Source of the DNA: Candidatus Krumholzibacteriota bacterium
GTDB taxonomy: Bacteria; Krumholzibacteriota; Krumholzibacteriia; JAJRXK01
DNA: 64,000 bases
Direction: 5' to 3'
Assembly: GCA_029262065.1 (NCBI GenBank)
Contig: JAJDAC010000014.1
Coordinates: 62,001-126,000, forward strand
In this document: piece by piece, positions 51,501 through 60,641 of the stretch
Layout of the letters: each line of letters begins with the position of its first letter
Numbering within the stretch: position 1 is the first letter of the stretch
Position numbers and translations under genes: made by a program
The notes under the pieces: generated by a model
The model's input: only the letters and a program-made list of their open reading frames with translations
What the model was told of the DNA's origin: nothing
The model's database searches: none

Positions 51501-53180
51501 TTGAAGGACAAGATTGCTGGCAAACTTCTGGAAGCGAACCTGGTAAGTCAGGATCAGCTGCAGAAGGCGCTCGAACTGCAGAAAAACACCGGCGGCACCA
51601 TCGGTCACAACCTGATGAAGACCGGTGCGATTTCTGACAAGGCCTACGCCGAGTTCCTCGGCAAGATGTATAGCCTCCCGACGGTCATACTGGGCGAGAT
51701 GGACGTCGACCCCGAGACGGCGGCGCTGATTCCCGAAGACGTAGCCACCCGGTTTCAGGTAGTCCCGCTCAAGCGTCAGGGCCGCGTTCTGACCGTGGCC
51801 ATGTCCAACCCGTCGAACATCTTCGCGATCGACGACATCAAATTCATTACCGGCATGGAAGTCCAGCCAGTCGTCTGCACCGAAGGCGATATCAAAGCGG
51901 CGATCGACAAGTACTACGACTCGGCCGATAGCCTCAAAGAGGTGCTCGAAAACCTCGGTGATGACATCGAGGTCGTCGAGGAAGAGGAAGAGGAAGACGA
52001 GCAGCGTCTCTCGGCCGAGAGCCAGAACGCGCCCGTGGTCAAGCTGGTCAACTCGCTCCTGGTGGACGCAGTCAAACGCGGCGCCAGTGATATCCACATC
52101 GAGTGCTACGAGAAGGTCATGCGGGTGCGTTACCGCATCGACGGTGTGCTTCAGGAAATGATGAATCCGCCGTTCAAGATGAAGTCGGCCATTACCTCGC
52201 GCCTGAAGATCATGGCCGAACTCGACATCGCCGAGCGACGCATTCCTCAGGATGGCCGCATCAAGATCAAGGTAGGCGAGAAGAAGATCGACCTACGTGT
52301 ATCGACGCTGCCATGCATCTACGGCGAAAAAGTCGTAATGCGTATCCTGGACAAGTCGAACCTGAAGCTCGACCTCGACGACTTCCACATGGAACCCACG
52401 GCCATGGCTCATATCACCAAGGCCATCGCTTCTCCGTTCGGAATGGTACTGGTCACCGGACCCACCGGTTCTGGTAAGACGACCACCCTGTACTCGTGCC
52501 TGAACCGTGTGAACGTTCCCGGTATCAACATCATGACCGCCGAGGATCCCGTCGAGTACAACCTGGACGGCATCAACCAGGTGCAGGTGAAGGATGAAGT
52601 GGGTCTCACGTTCGCCGCGGCCCTGAAAGCGTTCCTGCGTCAGGATCCCAACATCGTCATGGTTGGTGAGATTCGAGATCTCGAGACCGGTTCAATCGCC
52701 ACCAAGGCTGCGCTCACTGGACATCTCGTGTTGTCCACCCTGCATACCAACGACGCCCCCTCAACCATCAATCGTATGGTCGACATGGGTCTCGAACCGT
52801 TTCTGGTGGCCACTTCGACCAATCTCATCGCCGCCCAGCGTCTGGTGCGGCGTATCTGCGTCAACTGCAAGGAGCCCGTGGAGGTCACGGCCGAGACGCG
52901 CGCCGAGTTGGGTATCAAGCCCGACGCCGTCATCTACGAGGGCGCCGGTTGCGAAGATTGCAGCGGCACCGGATATCGAGGGCGACAGGGTCTGTACGAG
53001 GTTTTGCCAATTACCTCGGGCATCCGCGAACTCATCATTGATCGCGCAAGTACCACCGAGATCCGCGACGGAGGCATTGCCGAGGGCATGTTGACGCTGC
53101 GCATGGACGGTATTCGCCAGCTGGAAAAGGGCGTCACCACGATCGAAGAGGTCCTACGCGAGACCTCCGACCAGAACTGA
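51501..53180 (+). CDS. pilB: type IV pilus assembly ATPase PilB
   Basis: Powers pilus extension from the inner membrane. 559 residues. N-terminal MSHN/GSPII_E-type domain (LVSQDQLQKALELQKNTGG, SLPTVILGEMDVDP), an acidic hinge (VVEEEEEEDEQ), then the ATPase: Walker A GPTGSGKTTT (Lys326), Walker B (NIVMVGEIRDLETG), His box (STLHTNDAPSTINR). A zinc tetracysteine motif is present (ICVNCKEP ... CEDCSGTGYRGRQG). TTG at 51501 has AGGGGA just upstream; an earlier in-frame start at 51387 gives an unrelated N-terminus. First gene of a pilB-T-C-S-R-A cluster. Confidence 0.95.
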   Translation: MKDKIAGKLLEANLVSQDQLQKALELQKNTGGTIGHNLMKTGAISDKAYAEFLGKMYSLPTVILGEMDVDPETAALIPEDVATRFQVVPLKRQGRVLTVAMSNPSNIFAIDDIKFITGMEVQPVVCTEGDIKAAIDKYYDSADSLKEVLENLGDDIEVVEEEEEEDEQRLSAESQNAPVVKLVNSLLVDAVKRGASDIHIECYEKVMRVRYRIDGVLQEMMNPPFKMKSAITSRLKIMAELDIAERRIPQDGRIKIKVGEKKIDLRVSTLPCIYGEKVVMRILDKSNLKLDLDDFHMEPTAMAHITKAIASPFGMVLVTGPTGSGKTTTLYSCLNRVNVPGINIMTAEDPVEYNLDGINQVQVKDEVGLTFAAALKAFLRQDPNIVMVGEIRDLETGSIATKAALTGHLVLSTLHTNDAPSTINRMVDMGLEPFLVATSTNLIAAQRLVRRICVNCKEPVEVTAETRAELGIKPDAVIYEGAGCEDCSGTGYRGRQGLYEVLPITSGIRELIIDRASTTEIRDGGIAEGMLTLRMDGIRQLEKGVTTIEEVLRETSDQN

Positions 53181-53193
53181 AGAAAGGACGACC

Positions 53194-54264
53194 ATGGCCA
53201 GCCTGCGAGAGCTGCTAGAGGAAATGATGAAGCGGGATGCGAGCGACCTGCATCTGACGGCCGGCTTACCACCCCAGTACCGGGTCGATGGCGATATCGT
53301 GAGCTCCAGCTTCGAGGTGCTCACCGCCGACGACACCCGCGCGCTGGCGTACTCGGTTCTGAACGACGAACAGAAAAAGTCGTTCGAGAACAACCGGGAG
53401 CTGGATCTCTCATTCGGTGTGCAGGGCATGAGCCGCTTTCGCGCGAATTGTTTCGTGCAACGCGGCGTCACCAGCATGGCCATTCGTAAGATCCCGTACG
53501 AAATCCTCTCGTTTGATCAACTCGGTCTTCCCAAAGCCGTCAAGAAGTTCGCCGAACTACACCGGGGCATGCTGTTGGTGACCGGACCCACGGGCTCGGG
53601 TAAATCGACCACGCTGGCCAGCATCGTCGACTACATCAACTCGAAGCGTCCGGGTCATATTCTGACGATTGAAGATCCCATTGAGTACGTTCATCACCAC
53701 AAGAGATGTGTCATCAATCAACGTGAAGTTGGTGCGGACACCGACAGTTTCGGCAAGGCTCTGAAGTATGTTCTACGTCAGGATCCTGACGTGATCCTGG
53801 TGGGTGAAATGCGCGATCGCGAGACCATCCAGGCCGCGATCACGATCGCCGAGACCGGGCATCTGTGCCTGGCCACTTTGCATACCAACAGCACGTACGA
53901 GTCCGTCAATCGCATCATCGATGTATTTCCCGCGAACCAGCAGCCGCAGGTGCGGGCGCAGCTCGCGTTTGTGCTCGAAGGCGTGGTTACGCAGCAGTTG
54001 ATTCCAAGAATGAAGGGCAAGGGTCGTGAGCTGACGGCTGAAGTCATGGTCTGCACGCCGGCAATCAAGGCGTTGATTCGTGACGACAAGGTGCATCAGG
54101 TCTACGGCATCATGCAGGCCGGACAGAAGTACGGCATGCAGACGATGAATCAGGGTCTCTACCAGGGTTACGTGAACCGCAAGATCTCCTATGAGGAGGC
54201 GATGGGTCGCAGCCCCGATAAAGATGAGCTTCTCAAGATGATTGGCGACACCGTTCCCGTGTGA
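53194..54264 (+). CDS. pilT: type IV pilus retraction ATPase PilT
   Basis: Drives pilus retraction and twitching motility. 356 residues, typical. Walker A TGPTGSGKSTTLAS (Lys137), Asp box IEDPIEYVHHHK, Walker B DVILVGEMRD, His box TLHTNSTYESVNRIID, and the PilT-specific C-terminal region with a 'DDKVHQVYGIMQAGQKYGMQTMN' stretch quoted only in part here. The N-terminus MASLRELLEEMMKRDASDLHLT is classical. AAGGA precedes the ATG, 13 bases after pilB. Confidence 0.96.
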   Translation: MASLRELLEEMMKRDASDLHLTAGLPPQYRVDGDIVSSSFEVLTADDTRALAYSVLNDEQKKSFENNRELDLSFGVQGMSRFRANCFVQRGVTSMAIRKIPYEILSFDQLGLPKAVKKFAELHRGMLLVTGPTGSGKSTTLASIVDYINSKRPGHILTIEDPIEYVHHHKRCVINQREVGADTDSFGKALKYVLRQDPDVILVGEMRDRETIQAAITIAETGHLCLATLHTNSTYESVNRIIDVFPANQQPQVRAQLAFVLEGVVTQQLIPRMKGKGRELTAEVMVCTPAIKALIRDDKVHQVYGIMQAGQKYGMQTMNQGLYQGYVNRKISYEEAMGRSPDKDELLKMIGDTVPV

Positions 54265-54293
54265 ATCGGACGGGAATCTAAGGAGGTTCGAAG

Positions 54294-55511
54294 TTGGCGA
54301 CGACCTTTGTCTGGAAAGGGCGTTCTCCCCAGGGCGAGGAGCTCAGCGGAGAGTACCAAGCAGATAGCAAACAGGACGTAATGGGGTACCTGCGCAAGCG
54401 CAGGATCCAGATCAAAACCGTTCGACCGAAGGCCAAGGAGATCAATCTCAGTCTTGGCATGAAGCAGAACGTCAAGGTCCGGGATATGAGCGTGTTCACG
54501 CGCCAGTTCTCGACCATGGTGAACGCCGGTTTGCCGATGGTCCAGTGTCTGGACATTCTGTCCAAGCAGACCGAGAACCAGCGCCTGAGGAAGGTGATCC
54601 AGGAGGTCATGCACGATGTCGAGAGTGGTGGCACGCTCTCCGAGGGCATGGGTCGTCACCCGGATGTGTTCAGCGATCTGTTCACCAACATGGTCGACGC
54701 CGGGGAGACCGGCGGTATCCTGGACGTGATCCTGGCTCGACTCGCCGTATACCTGGAAAAGGCCGATGCGCTGCAGCGCAAGGTCAAGAGCGCCATGACC
54801 TATCCGGTCATCGTCGCGGTGGTGGCCGGTGGCTCCACGATCTTCATGCTCATGTTCGTGATTCCGGTGTTCGCCAAGATGTTCTCCGACTTCGGCGGCA
54901 CCCTGCCGGCACCGACTCGATTCGTGATGGGGATCAGCGATTTCCTTCGTGACTACTGGTGGGTGTTGATTGGCAGTGCAGCCGCTTTCACCTTCGGGTT
55001 CCGGGCGTACGGGAAAACGAAAAAGGGTCGTCTGAACATCGATAAACTCGCGCTGCGGATACCAGTACTGGGCAACGTGATTCGCATCAGCTCGGTGGCG
55101 CGTTTCACGCGAACGCTGGGTACGTTGGTAGGCTCGGGCGTTCCGATTCTGCAGGGCTTGGATATTACCGCGCGCACCGCGGGCAACATGGTATTGACCA
55201 ACGCCATCATGGAAACCCGTGATTCAATTACCCAGGGTGCCACTATTTCAGAGCCACTGAAGAAGTGTGGCGTGTTTCCACCCATGGTCGTGCAGATGAT
55301 CTCCGTGGGAGAGCAAACCGGTGCCATCGACGAGATGCTTGCCAAGATTGCTGACTTCTACGACGAAGAAGTGGATACCGCGGTCGAACAGCTCACGTCG
55401 GTGATCGAGCCCATCATGATCGTGGTCATGGGCGTAGTGGTCGGTGGCATGCTCATCGCGATGTACCTGCCCATGTTCAAGATGGCAGACGTCATGAGTG
55501 GTGGCGCCTAG
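54294..55511 (+). CDS. pilC: type IV pilus inner-membrane platform protein PilC
   Basis: 405-residue GspF/PilC-family protein that couples the ATPases to pilin assembly. N-terminal cytosolic domain begins ATTFVWKGRSPQGEELSG, typical for PilC. The motif MVDAGETGGILDVILARL and its second-half counterpart MISVGEQTGAIDEMLAKI mark the two repeated GspF domains, each followed by membrane helices. TTG at 54294 with AGGAGG at seven bases. Located between pilT and pilS as in Myxococcus and Pseudomonas. Confidence 0.96.
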   Translation: MATTFVWKGRSPQGEELSGEYQADSKQDVMGYLRKRRIQIKTVRPKAKEINLSLGMKQNVKVRDMSVFTRQFSTMVNAGLPMVQCLDILSKQTENQRLRKVIQEVMHDVESGGTLSEGMGRHPDVFSDLFTNMVDAGETGGILDVILARLAVYLEKADALQRKVKSAMTYPVIVAVVAGGSTIFMLMFVIPVFAKMFSDFGGTLPAPTRFVMGISDFLRDYWWVLIGSAAAFTFGFRAYGKTKKGRLNIDKLALRIPVLGNVIRISSVARFTRTLGTLVGSGVPILQGLDITARTAGNMVLTNAIMETRDSITQGATISEPLKKCGVFPPMVVQMISVGEQTGAIDEMLAKIADFYDEEVDTAVEQLTSVIEPIMIVVMGVVVGGMLIAMYLPMFKMADVMSGGA

Positions 55512-55524
55512 CGCGTTTTTCTGG

Positions 55525-55550
55525 GGCCCCTTCCCGAATACGAAGGGGCC
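55525..55550 (+). other. 9-bp stem-loop between pilC and pilS
   Basis: GGCCCCTTC (55525-55533) and GAAGGGGCC (55542-55550) flank an 8-base loop. No T-run follows, so it may limit read-through or stabilise the pilC message end rather than terminate fully. Confidence 0.5.
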
Positions 55551-55584
55551 TCTGCCTTGAAAGTTCAGTCCTGGGGGGACTACC

Positions 55585-57321
55585 GTGGGTGTCGGGGGAC
55601 GACATTCCCTTGAGCGTTGGCTGTTTTTGCGCACGGCCATGGCCACGTTGGTCATGGCCGCGGCAATCTCGCTGCTGATGCTCGCTACCGAGGCAACGCC
55701 TCGGGATCAGCTTCTGCTGGTCCTGTCGATTCAGTACCTGGTGGTAGGCACCGGATACTGGATGGCGCGGCGCGGAGTTACGATCTCGCGGGTCCAGTCG
55801 TGCGAGCTGGCCTTCGACGTGGTGATCATCACCGCGTGCGTGCATCTCACGGGCGGCGCCACCAGCCTCTTTTCGCTGCTCTACTTCTTTCCCATACTCA
55901 TGGCCGCCTTCGAGCTTCGGCGCCGTGGCGCCATGCTCATGTCGTCGTGGGCCGCCGGCTGCTTCCTGGGTTACGCCCTGCTTTCGGCCATGGGGGTCGT
56001 GCATCCTTTTACCGTGGCCTACCGGGTTGGTGCCGTCGGCAGCCAGACCCTGCTACAGGGGTACTTCGTAGGCGCATTGTTGTTGGTCGTGGGGTACCTG
56101 GCCGGTGAACTCTCGGCTCGGGTCGAGAGCAAGACCAAATTGCTCGAAACGCAATCGGAGCAGCTCGATCGGGCGCGTCGCGAGACCCAGAGCATCTTGT
56201 ACAACATGAACAGTGGCATCCTGGTGCTCGATTCGAAGGGGGCGATCCGGCGGATCAACCCGGCCGCAGAGCGAATCTTCGGGACCGGAGTCGCCGACAT
56301 GGACGGCCGCGCGATCAAGGACGTCCTGGGCAATGCCAACCCCGTGCTCGTGGGGACGCTGCTCGATGCGTTGGCCGATGGCAGCACCGGTGAGCGTATG
56401 GAGATCAACATTGTGCGCCCCGATGGAGTGACCGTCCCGCTGGGTCTGTCCGTGAGTCTGCAGCGTGGCCCCCAAGGTGAACCGCAGGGCCTGATCGCGG
56501 TGTTCCAGGATCTGACTTCGGTGGTGCAGATGCGCGATCGCATTCGCAAGAACGATCGTCTGGCGGCCATGGGCGAGTTGTCGGCCAGTATCGCACACGA
56601 AATACGCAACCCGCTGGCGTCCATCCGGGGCTCGGTGGAAATGCTTACGGGTGAACTGGACCTGGACGGCGAGAACGGGCGCCTCATGGAGCTCGTGGCC
56701 AAGGAAAGCGCTCGGCTCAACCGCATCATAGAAAACTTCCTGGAGTACGCGCGCTTGAAACCCATCGCGCCGCGCAACTGCCATCTCCATGACCTGCTGA
56801 GCGAGTTGGAGGCACTGGTCAGCAATCGAGATGACCTTCGTCAGTCGAAGGTGAACTTGACGGCCTGTCCGTTGGACGTGGTGCTGAACCTCGACGAGGA
56901 GCTCATGATGCAGGTCTTCCAGAACCTGTCGATCAATGGCCTCGAATCGATGGGCGGCTCTGGGACGCTAAGGATCGTATCGGCGTTGGGATTCAATGAC
57001 GGAGTACACGAAGTGGCCGTGCGCTTCATCGACGACGGCGAGGGTCTGGATGAAACGGCCCTGGCTCGCTTGTTCGAGCCTTTCTTCACGACCAAGAAGC
57101 AGGGGACCGGATTGGGCCTGCCCTTGGCCAACCGCATCGTCGCCAATCATGATGGGCGCATAGAAGCGCATAACATCGACGGTGGCGGCGCCGAATTCAC
57201 AGTTACGTTGCCCTTGGCGGGCATATGGCACGAAAGCAGGCTGGAGACAACTCCAGCGGTCATTGATGATTTGCTTCGTTCGTACCAGCGAAGCGTTGAT
57301 GAAACACCCGTGGCCCACTAG
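55585..57321 (+). CDS. pilS: PilS-like sensor histidine kinase
   Basis: 578 residues. About six membrane helices at the N-terminus (IQYLVVGTGYWMA, LFSLLYFFPILMAAF), a PAS domain (ILYNMNSGILVLDSKGAIRRI, in part), a dimerisation-phosphoacceptor domain with SIAHEIRNPLAS (His338), and an ATPase domain with FEPFFTTKKQGTGLGLPLAN. This matches PilS, which senses pilin in the membrane and phosphorylates PilR. GTG at 55585 is supported by an upstream G-rich site. The gene lies directly before pilR. Confidence 0.92.
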   Translation: MGVGGRHSLERWLFLRTAMATLVMAAAISLLMLATEATPRDQLLLVLSIQYLVVGTGYWMARRGVTISRVQSCELAFDVVIITACVHLTGGATSLFSLLYFFPILMAAFELRRRGAMLMSSWAAGCFLGYALLSAMGVVHPFTVAYRVGAVGSQTLLQGYFVGALLLVVGYLAGELSARVESKTKLLETQSEQLDRARRETQSILYNMNSGILVLDSKGAIRRINPAAERIFGTGVADMDGRAIKDVLGNANPVLVGTLLDALADGSTGERMEINIVRPDGVTVPLGLSVSLQRGPQGEPQGLIAVFQDLTSVVQMRDRIRKNDRLAAMGELSASIAHEIRNPLASIRGSVEMLTGELDLDGENGRLMELVAKESARLNRIIENFLEYARLKPIAPRNCHLHDLLSELEALVSNRDDLRQSKVNLTACPLDVVLNLDEELMMQVFQNLSINGLESMGGSGTLRIVSALGFNDGVHEVAVRFIDDGEGLDETALARLFEPFFTTKKQGTGLGLPLANRIVANHDGRIEAHNIDGGGAEFTVTLPLAGIWHESRLETTPAVIDDLLRSYQRSVDETPVAH

Positions 57322-57374
57322 GGCTGACGTTTTTTTGTTCCGGGCGGAGAAATCCGTTGGAAAGGATCGACTCG

Positions 57375-58799
57375 ATGATTGAGGGCAAGATTCTCATCGT
57401 TGATGATGAAGAAAGCATGTGCCAGTTCCTTTCGATCATGCTTCGCAAGGAAGGGCTGGAGGTGACGACGGTGAACGAGGGCGCCGAGGCCCTGCGCTGC
57501 ATGCAACGTGGCAAGTTCGACGCGGTGATCACCGATATCCAGATGCCCAAAATGGACGGCATCCAGGTGCTTTCGGGCGTGAAGGCCATCGATCCCACCA
57601 TCCCCGTGATCATCATGACTGCCTACGCCAGTAAGCAGACGGCGATCGAGGCGGTGAACAAGGGGGCGTTTCACTATCTGGACAAGCACGCCAAGAACAA
57701 TGAAATCAAGATGGTCGTGCGCAACGCGCTGGAGGTGCACCAGGTAAAAAGTGAGAATCGCGTTCTCAAGCGTGAGCTTACGCGTAAGTCCGGCGGTCGC
57801 GATATGATTGGCCAGAGCGATGAGATTCGCAGGGTCCTGAATATGGTCGACCGCGTAAGTCGAACTGACGCCACGATCCTCATCCACGGTGAGAGTGGTA
57901 CGGGTAAGGAGCTCATTGCTCGCGCGATCCATGACAACAGCCACCGGGCCGACGGATCGTTCGTGAGCATCAATTGCGGAGCGCTGCCCGAGAGTCTGCT
58001 GGAGAGCGAACTGTTCGGTCACGTCAAGGGGTCGTTCACCGGCGCGATTCGCGACAAGGACGGCTTGTTCAAGGTAGCCAACGCGGGCACGTTCCTGCTG
58101 GATGAAATCGGTGAGACGTCACTGGCAATCCAGGTGAAGTTGCTGCGTGTGTTGCAGGAGCGGGAGATCATACCGGTTGGCGGCACCAAGCCTCTCAAGG
58201 TGGATGTGCGCATCATCGCGGCCACCAATCGCGATCTTGAAAAGGAAGTTGCTTTGGGCAATTTCCGGCCCGACCTGTTCTACCGCCTGAACGTGATTCC
58301 CATAGTGTTGCCACCCCTGCGTGATCGCCGCGACGATATTCCCTTGCTGGCCGATCATTTCCTGCGCCGGTACCACGCCGACTACAACGGTAACCTCAAG
58401 GGTTCCGTCAGCGACGAGGCGATGGATGCGCTCATGAACTACTCGTGGCCCGGAAATGTGCGCGAGTTGGAAAACGTCATCGAACGCGCGGTGATCCTCC
58501 AGGAAGACGAGAATCAGATTACCGTGAGTGACCTGGCCGAGAAGATCGTCGACGGAGGGGCCTCCGACGGAGCCACGGCGGTGCGCGAGATGGGCATCAC
58601 GCTGGAAGAACTCGAGAAGCGCTACATGGTGCAGGTTCTCAACGAGACTGGTTGGCACAAGAAGCGGGCGGCCGAGATCCTGGGGATCAATCCTTCCACG
58701 TTGTACCGCAAGATTCGCAGTTACGGGATGGAAGTCCCCGGCGGCGCGGGTCACGACATGGAAGACAGCTTTGAGGCCGAAGAGAACGTTGAAGTGTGA
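57375..58799 (+). CDS. pilR: PilR-like sigma-54-dependent response regulator
   Basis: 474 residues: receiver domain with phospho-acceptor Asp54 (TDIQMPKMDGI), AAA+ domain with Walker A GESGTGKE (Lys178) and Walker B LDEIGE, and a Fis-type DNA-binding helix at the C-terminus (KKRAAEILGINPSTLYRKIR). The sigma-54-contact loop reads GSFTGA (residues 219-224) instead of GAFTGA. In Myxococcus and Pseudomonas, PilR activates pilA through sigma-54. ATG at 57375 has AAAGGA at about eight bases; a TTG at 57357 is in frame but has no site. It lies between pilS and pilA. Confidence 0.95.
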   Translation: MIEGKILIVDDEESMCQFLSIMLRKEGLEVTTVNEGAEALRCMQRGKFDAVITDIQMPKMDGIQVLSGVKAIDPTIPVIIMTAYASKQTAIEAVNKGAFHYLDKHAKNNEIKMVVRNALEVHQVKSENRVLKRELTRKSGGRDMIGQSDEIRRVLNMVDRVSRTDATILIHGESGTGKELIARAIHDNSHRADGSFVSINCGALPESLLESELFGHVKGSFTGAIRDKDGLFKVANAGTFLLDEIGETSLAIQVKLLRVLQEREIIPVGGTKPLKVDVRIIAATNRDLEKEVALGNFRPDLFYRLNVIPIVLPPLRDRRDDIPLLADHFLRRYHADYNGNLKGSVSDEAMDALMNYSWPGNVRELENVIERAVILQEDENQITVSDLAEKIVDGGASDGATAVREMGITLEELEKRYMVQVLNETGWHKKRAAEILGINPSTLYRKIRSYGMEVPGGAGHDMEDSFEAEENVEV

Positions 58800-58823
58800 C
58801 CGCACAACGAGCGGCAAAATGAG

Positions 58824-58880
58824 TCACCCGGGGACGCAAGCTGCAAGCGTGGCTGCGTGTCCGGGTCATGGATCACCCGG
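58824..58880 (+). repeat. two TCACCCGG sites and overlapping hairpins upstream of pilA
   Basis: TCACCCGG occurs at 58824-58831 and 58873-58880, 49 bases apart. CCGGGT at 58861-58866 pairs with either site, so two competing hairpins are possible: one with arms about 58827-58841 and 58852-58866, the other with 58861-58866 and 58875-58880. They lie 64-120 bases before the sigma-54 element and may be PilR sites or an attenuator after pilR. Confidence 0.4.
58836..58850 (+). promoter_or_regulatory. candidate PilR enhancer site GCAAGCTGCAAGCGT (pilA copy)
   Basis: Tandem GCAAGC hexamers separated by one T, followed by GT. The same 15-mer with one change occurs upstream of pilM (62967-62981). The copy ends 94 bases before the -24 GG of the pilA promoter, a normal distance for an upstream activator site of an NtrC-type regulator. 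Confidence 0.5.
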
Positions 58881-58942
58881 CATGATTGGGTTAAGTAGCT
58901 GAAAACAATGGGTTGGCGTGGGATGCAAAACTTTCCCCCCTC

Positions 58943-58958
58943 TGGCACGCCGTGTGCT
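58943..58958 (+). promoter_or_regulatory. sigma-54 promoter of pilA (TGGCACG-N4-GTGCT)
   Basis: TGGCACG (58943-58949) matches the -24 consensus; GTGCT (58954-58958) gives the -12 element, one base from TTGCT. GG-N10-GC spacing is exact. pilR ends 144 bases upstream, and pilA promoters in Myxococcus and Pseudomonas are sigma-54-dependent. Confidence 0.75.
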
Positions 58959-59036
58959 TTCCCAGGGATCACCGTGTGTCACCCATACGGCAAGTATGCA
59001 ACAAAGACCGTACTCACCACAGGAGGCCTAAGAGCC

Positions 59037-59447
59037 GTGCTGAAGAAGAACCAGGGTTTTACCCTTATCGAGCTCATGATCGTCGTAGTCATCATTGGTA
59101 TTCTGGCTGCGATCGCCGTTCCCAACTTCATTAGCATGCAAGATCGTGCTAAGGAAGCTTCCACCAAGTCGAACTGCCACACCGTGCAGCTGGCCGCCGA
59201 GGACTTCGCCGTACAGAACGACGGCGTGTACCCCGCGAACGTCGCTGCTTTCTCGGCTAGCCTGCCCAGTGGCGCGCTGCTGGAGAACCCGTTCACCAAG
59301 GCCGCTACCGAGCCCGTGGATGGCGCTGCTGCTACGGCCGGTCAGACCGGTTACGTCGTGGTCGCCCAGGGTGGCGCCAATGTTGGTTACACCATCAACG
59401 GCTTCGGTAAGACCGTCGAAGTGATCAGCCTGACCAGCGGTCAGTAG
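59037..59447 (+). CDS. pilA: type IV major pilin PilA
   Basis: 136-residue prepilin. Leader VLKKNQG is cut before Phe, giving mature FTLIELMIVVVIIGILAAIA with Glu5, the classical type IVa N-terminus that is methylated and packed in the filament core. PilD (62109) is the likely processing enzyme. Only one cysteine (SNCHTV) is seen, so no disulfide-bounded D-region is predicted. GTG at 59037 follows AGGAGG (59021-59026) at ten bases; upstream in-frame starts would put the prepilin leader inside the protein. A sigma-54 promoter sits 79 bases upstream and a strong terminator follows. Confidence 0.95.
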   Translation: MLKKNQGFTLIELMIVVVIIGILAAIAVPNFISMQDRAKEASTKSNCHTVQLAAEDFAVQNDGVYPANVAAFSASLPSGALLENPFTKAATEPVDGAAATAGQTGYVVVAQGGANVGYTINGFGKTVEVISLTSGQ

Positions 59448-59497
59448 ATCCTTCAAACGATCAAAAGGGCTCAGCACGATCGGTGAGCTCGATCGGA

Positions 59498-59536
59498 CGG
59501 GGGCCACGCTAACCACGCGTGGCCCCCGTTTTTTGT
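59498..59536 (+). terminator. intrinsic terminator after pilA
   Basis: Perfect 12-bp GC-rich stem (arms 59498-59509 and 59519-59530, 9-base loop) followed by TTTTT. It isolates the pilA message and lies just upstream of the next promoter. Confidence 0.92.
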
Positions 59537-59541
59537 TGTAT

Positions 59542-59557
59542 GGCACCGAATCTGCAT
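59542..59557 (+). promoter_or_regulatory. sigma-54 promoter candidate for the ABC-transporter operon (TGGCACC-N4-CTGCA)
   Basis: TGGCACC (59542-59548) and CTGCA (59553-59557), with GG-N10-GC spacing. It begins 12 bases after the pilA terminator stem and 77 bases before the ABC ATPase start (59634). Confidence 0.6.
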
Positions 59558-59633
59558 TTTGAGCCGCGGGTCCCAGCGGCCGGGGTCCAAGGTCGACATC
59601 GCGCCGCACCATCGATACGACTCGAGGAAGCAG

Positions 59634-60641
59634 ATGATGACGGTTCTGGAACTTCGCTCGGTCAGCAAGAGCTACCGTAGCGATTTTCTCTTTCGACGCA
59701 TGCCCGCGCTTACCGACGTGACATTCGACGTCGCAGCGGGGGAGACTTTTGCCTACCTGGGGCACAATGGGGCGGGCAAGACGACGACGATCAAGAGTCT
59801 ACTGGGGCTCATTCGCGTCGACGCGGGAAACATTCGTGTTTTCGGCCACGCCCCCGGCACCATGGCCGCGAAACGACGCCTGGGGTACCTGCCGGAGAAT
59901 CCCTATTTCTACGATCACCTGACGGCCCGCGAGTTCCTGCACCTGGCCGCGCGACTCAATGACATGAACCGATCCGACGCCAAGCATCGGGCCGATCAGT
60001 TGTTGGCTCTGGTCAAGATGGACCACAAGGCAAATGTACGCCTTCGCAACTTCTCGAAGGGGATGCTGCAGCGAGTGGGATTGGCCCAGGCCCTGATTGG
60101 CGACCCCGAGCTGCTCGTGCTCGATGAACCCATGGGAGGACTCGACCCCGTGGGGCGCTACGAGGTGCGCCGAATCCTCGAAGAACTGAAGTCTCGGGGC
60201 AAGACCCTGTTCATGAGCAGTCATATCCTGGCCGACGTGGAAACGTTGGCCGATCGGGCCGCGATCTTGAACGGAGGGACCCTGCGCCGGTTGGTTGACC
60301 TGCACGAGCTGGGGCACCAGGAGCGCATCATGGACCTGAAGTTCACCCAGTTGTCCGAAGCGATGGTGGGCGAACTGGTGCGGCGGGGGTATCCGGTCGA
60401 GCGCCGGGCCGAAGCCCATCATGTGTTGGTGGAGGAGCACTTCGCCATGGCCGGTCTCATTGACGAATTGGTGCGTTCGGGGAGCCGCCTGCTCCGCGCC
60501 GCACCCCACCGGGTGAGTCTCGAGGAGATCTTCTTGCGCGAAGTAGAACGTGATGTAGGACAAACTCCCGAAGATCTCCTGCATCGCACCGTGGACGAAT
60601 TGGTGGGGGCAACATCGGTCAAGGAGGAGTCGACGCCATGA
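59634..60641 (+). CDS. ABC transporter ATP-binding protein (PilH-like by position)
   Basis: 335 residues. Walker A GHNGAGKTTT, signature NFSKGMLQRVGLAQAL, Walker B LLVLDEPMGGLDP and H-loop MSSHIL. A C-terminal extension of ~100 residues follows the ATPase. The position after pilA and before an ABC-2 permease recalls the PilG-PilH-PilI region of the Myxococcus xanthus pil cluster, in which an ABC transporter is needed for pilus export. ATG at 59634 has GAGGAAG upstream; an earlier in-frame start (59559) lies in the promoter region. Substrate unknown. Confidence 0.85.
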   Translation: MMTVLELRSVSKSYRSDFLFRRMPALTDVTFDVAAGETFAYLGHNGAGKTTTIKSLLGLIRVDAGNIRVFGHAPGTMAAKRRLGYLPENPYFYDHLTAREFLHLAARLNDMNRSDAKHRADQLLALVKMDHKANVRLRNFSKGMLQRVGLAQALIGDPELLVLDEPMGGLDPVGRYEVRRILEELKSRGKTLFMSSHILADVETLADRAAILNGGTLRRLVDLHELGHQERIMDLKFTQLSEAMVGELVRRGYPVERRAEAHHVLVEEHFAMAGLIDELVRSGSRLLRAAPHRVSLEEIFLREVERDVGQTPEDLLHRTVDELVGATSVKEESTP

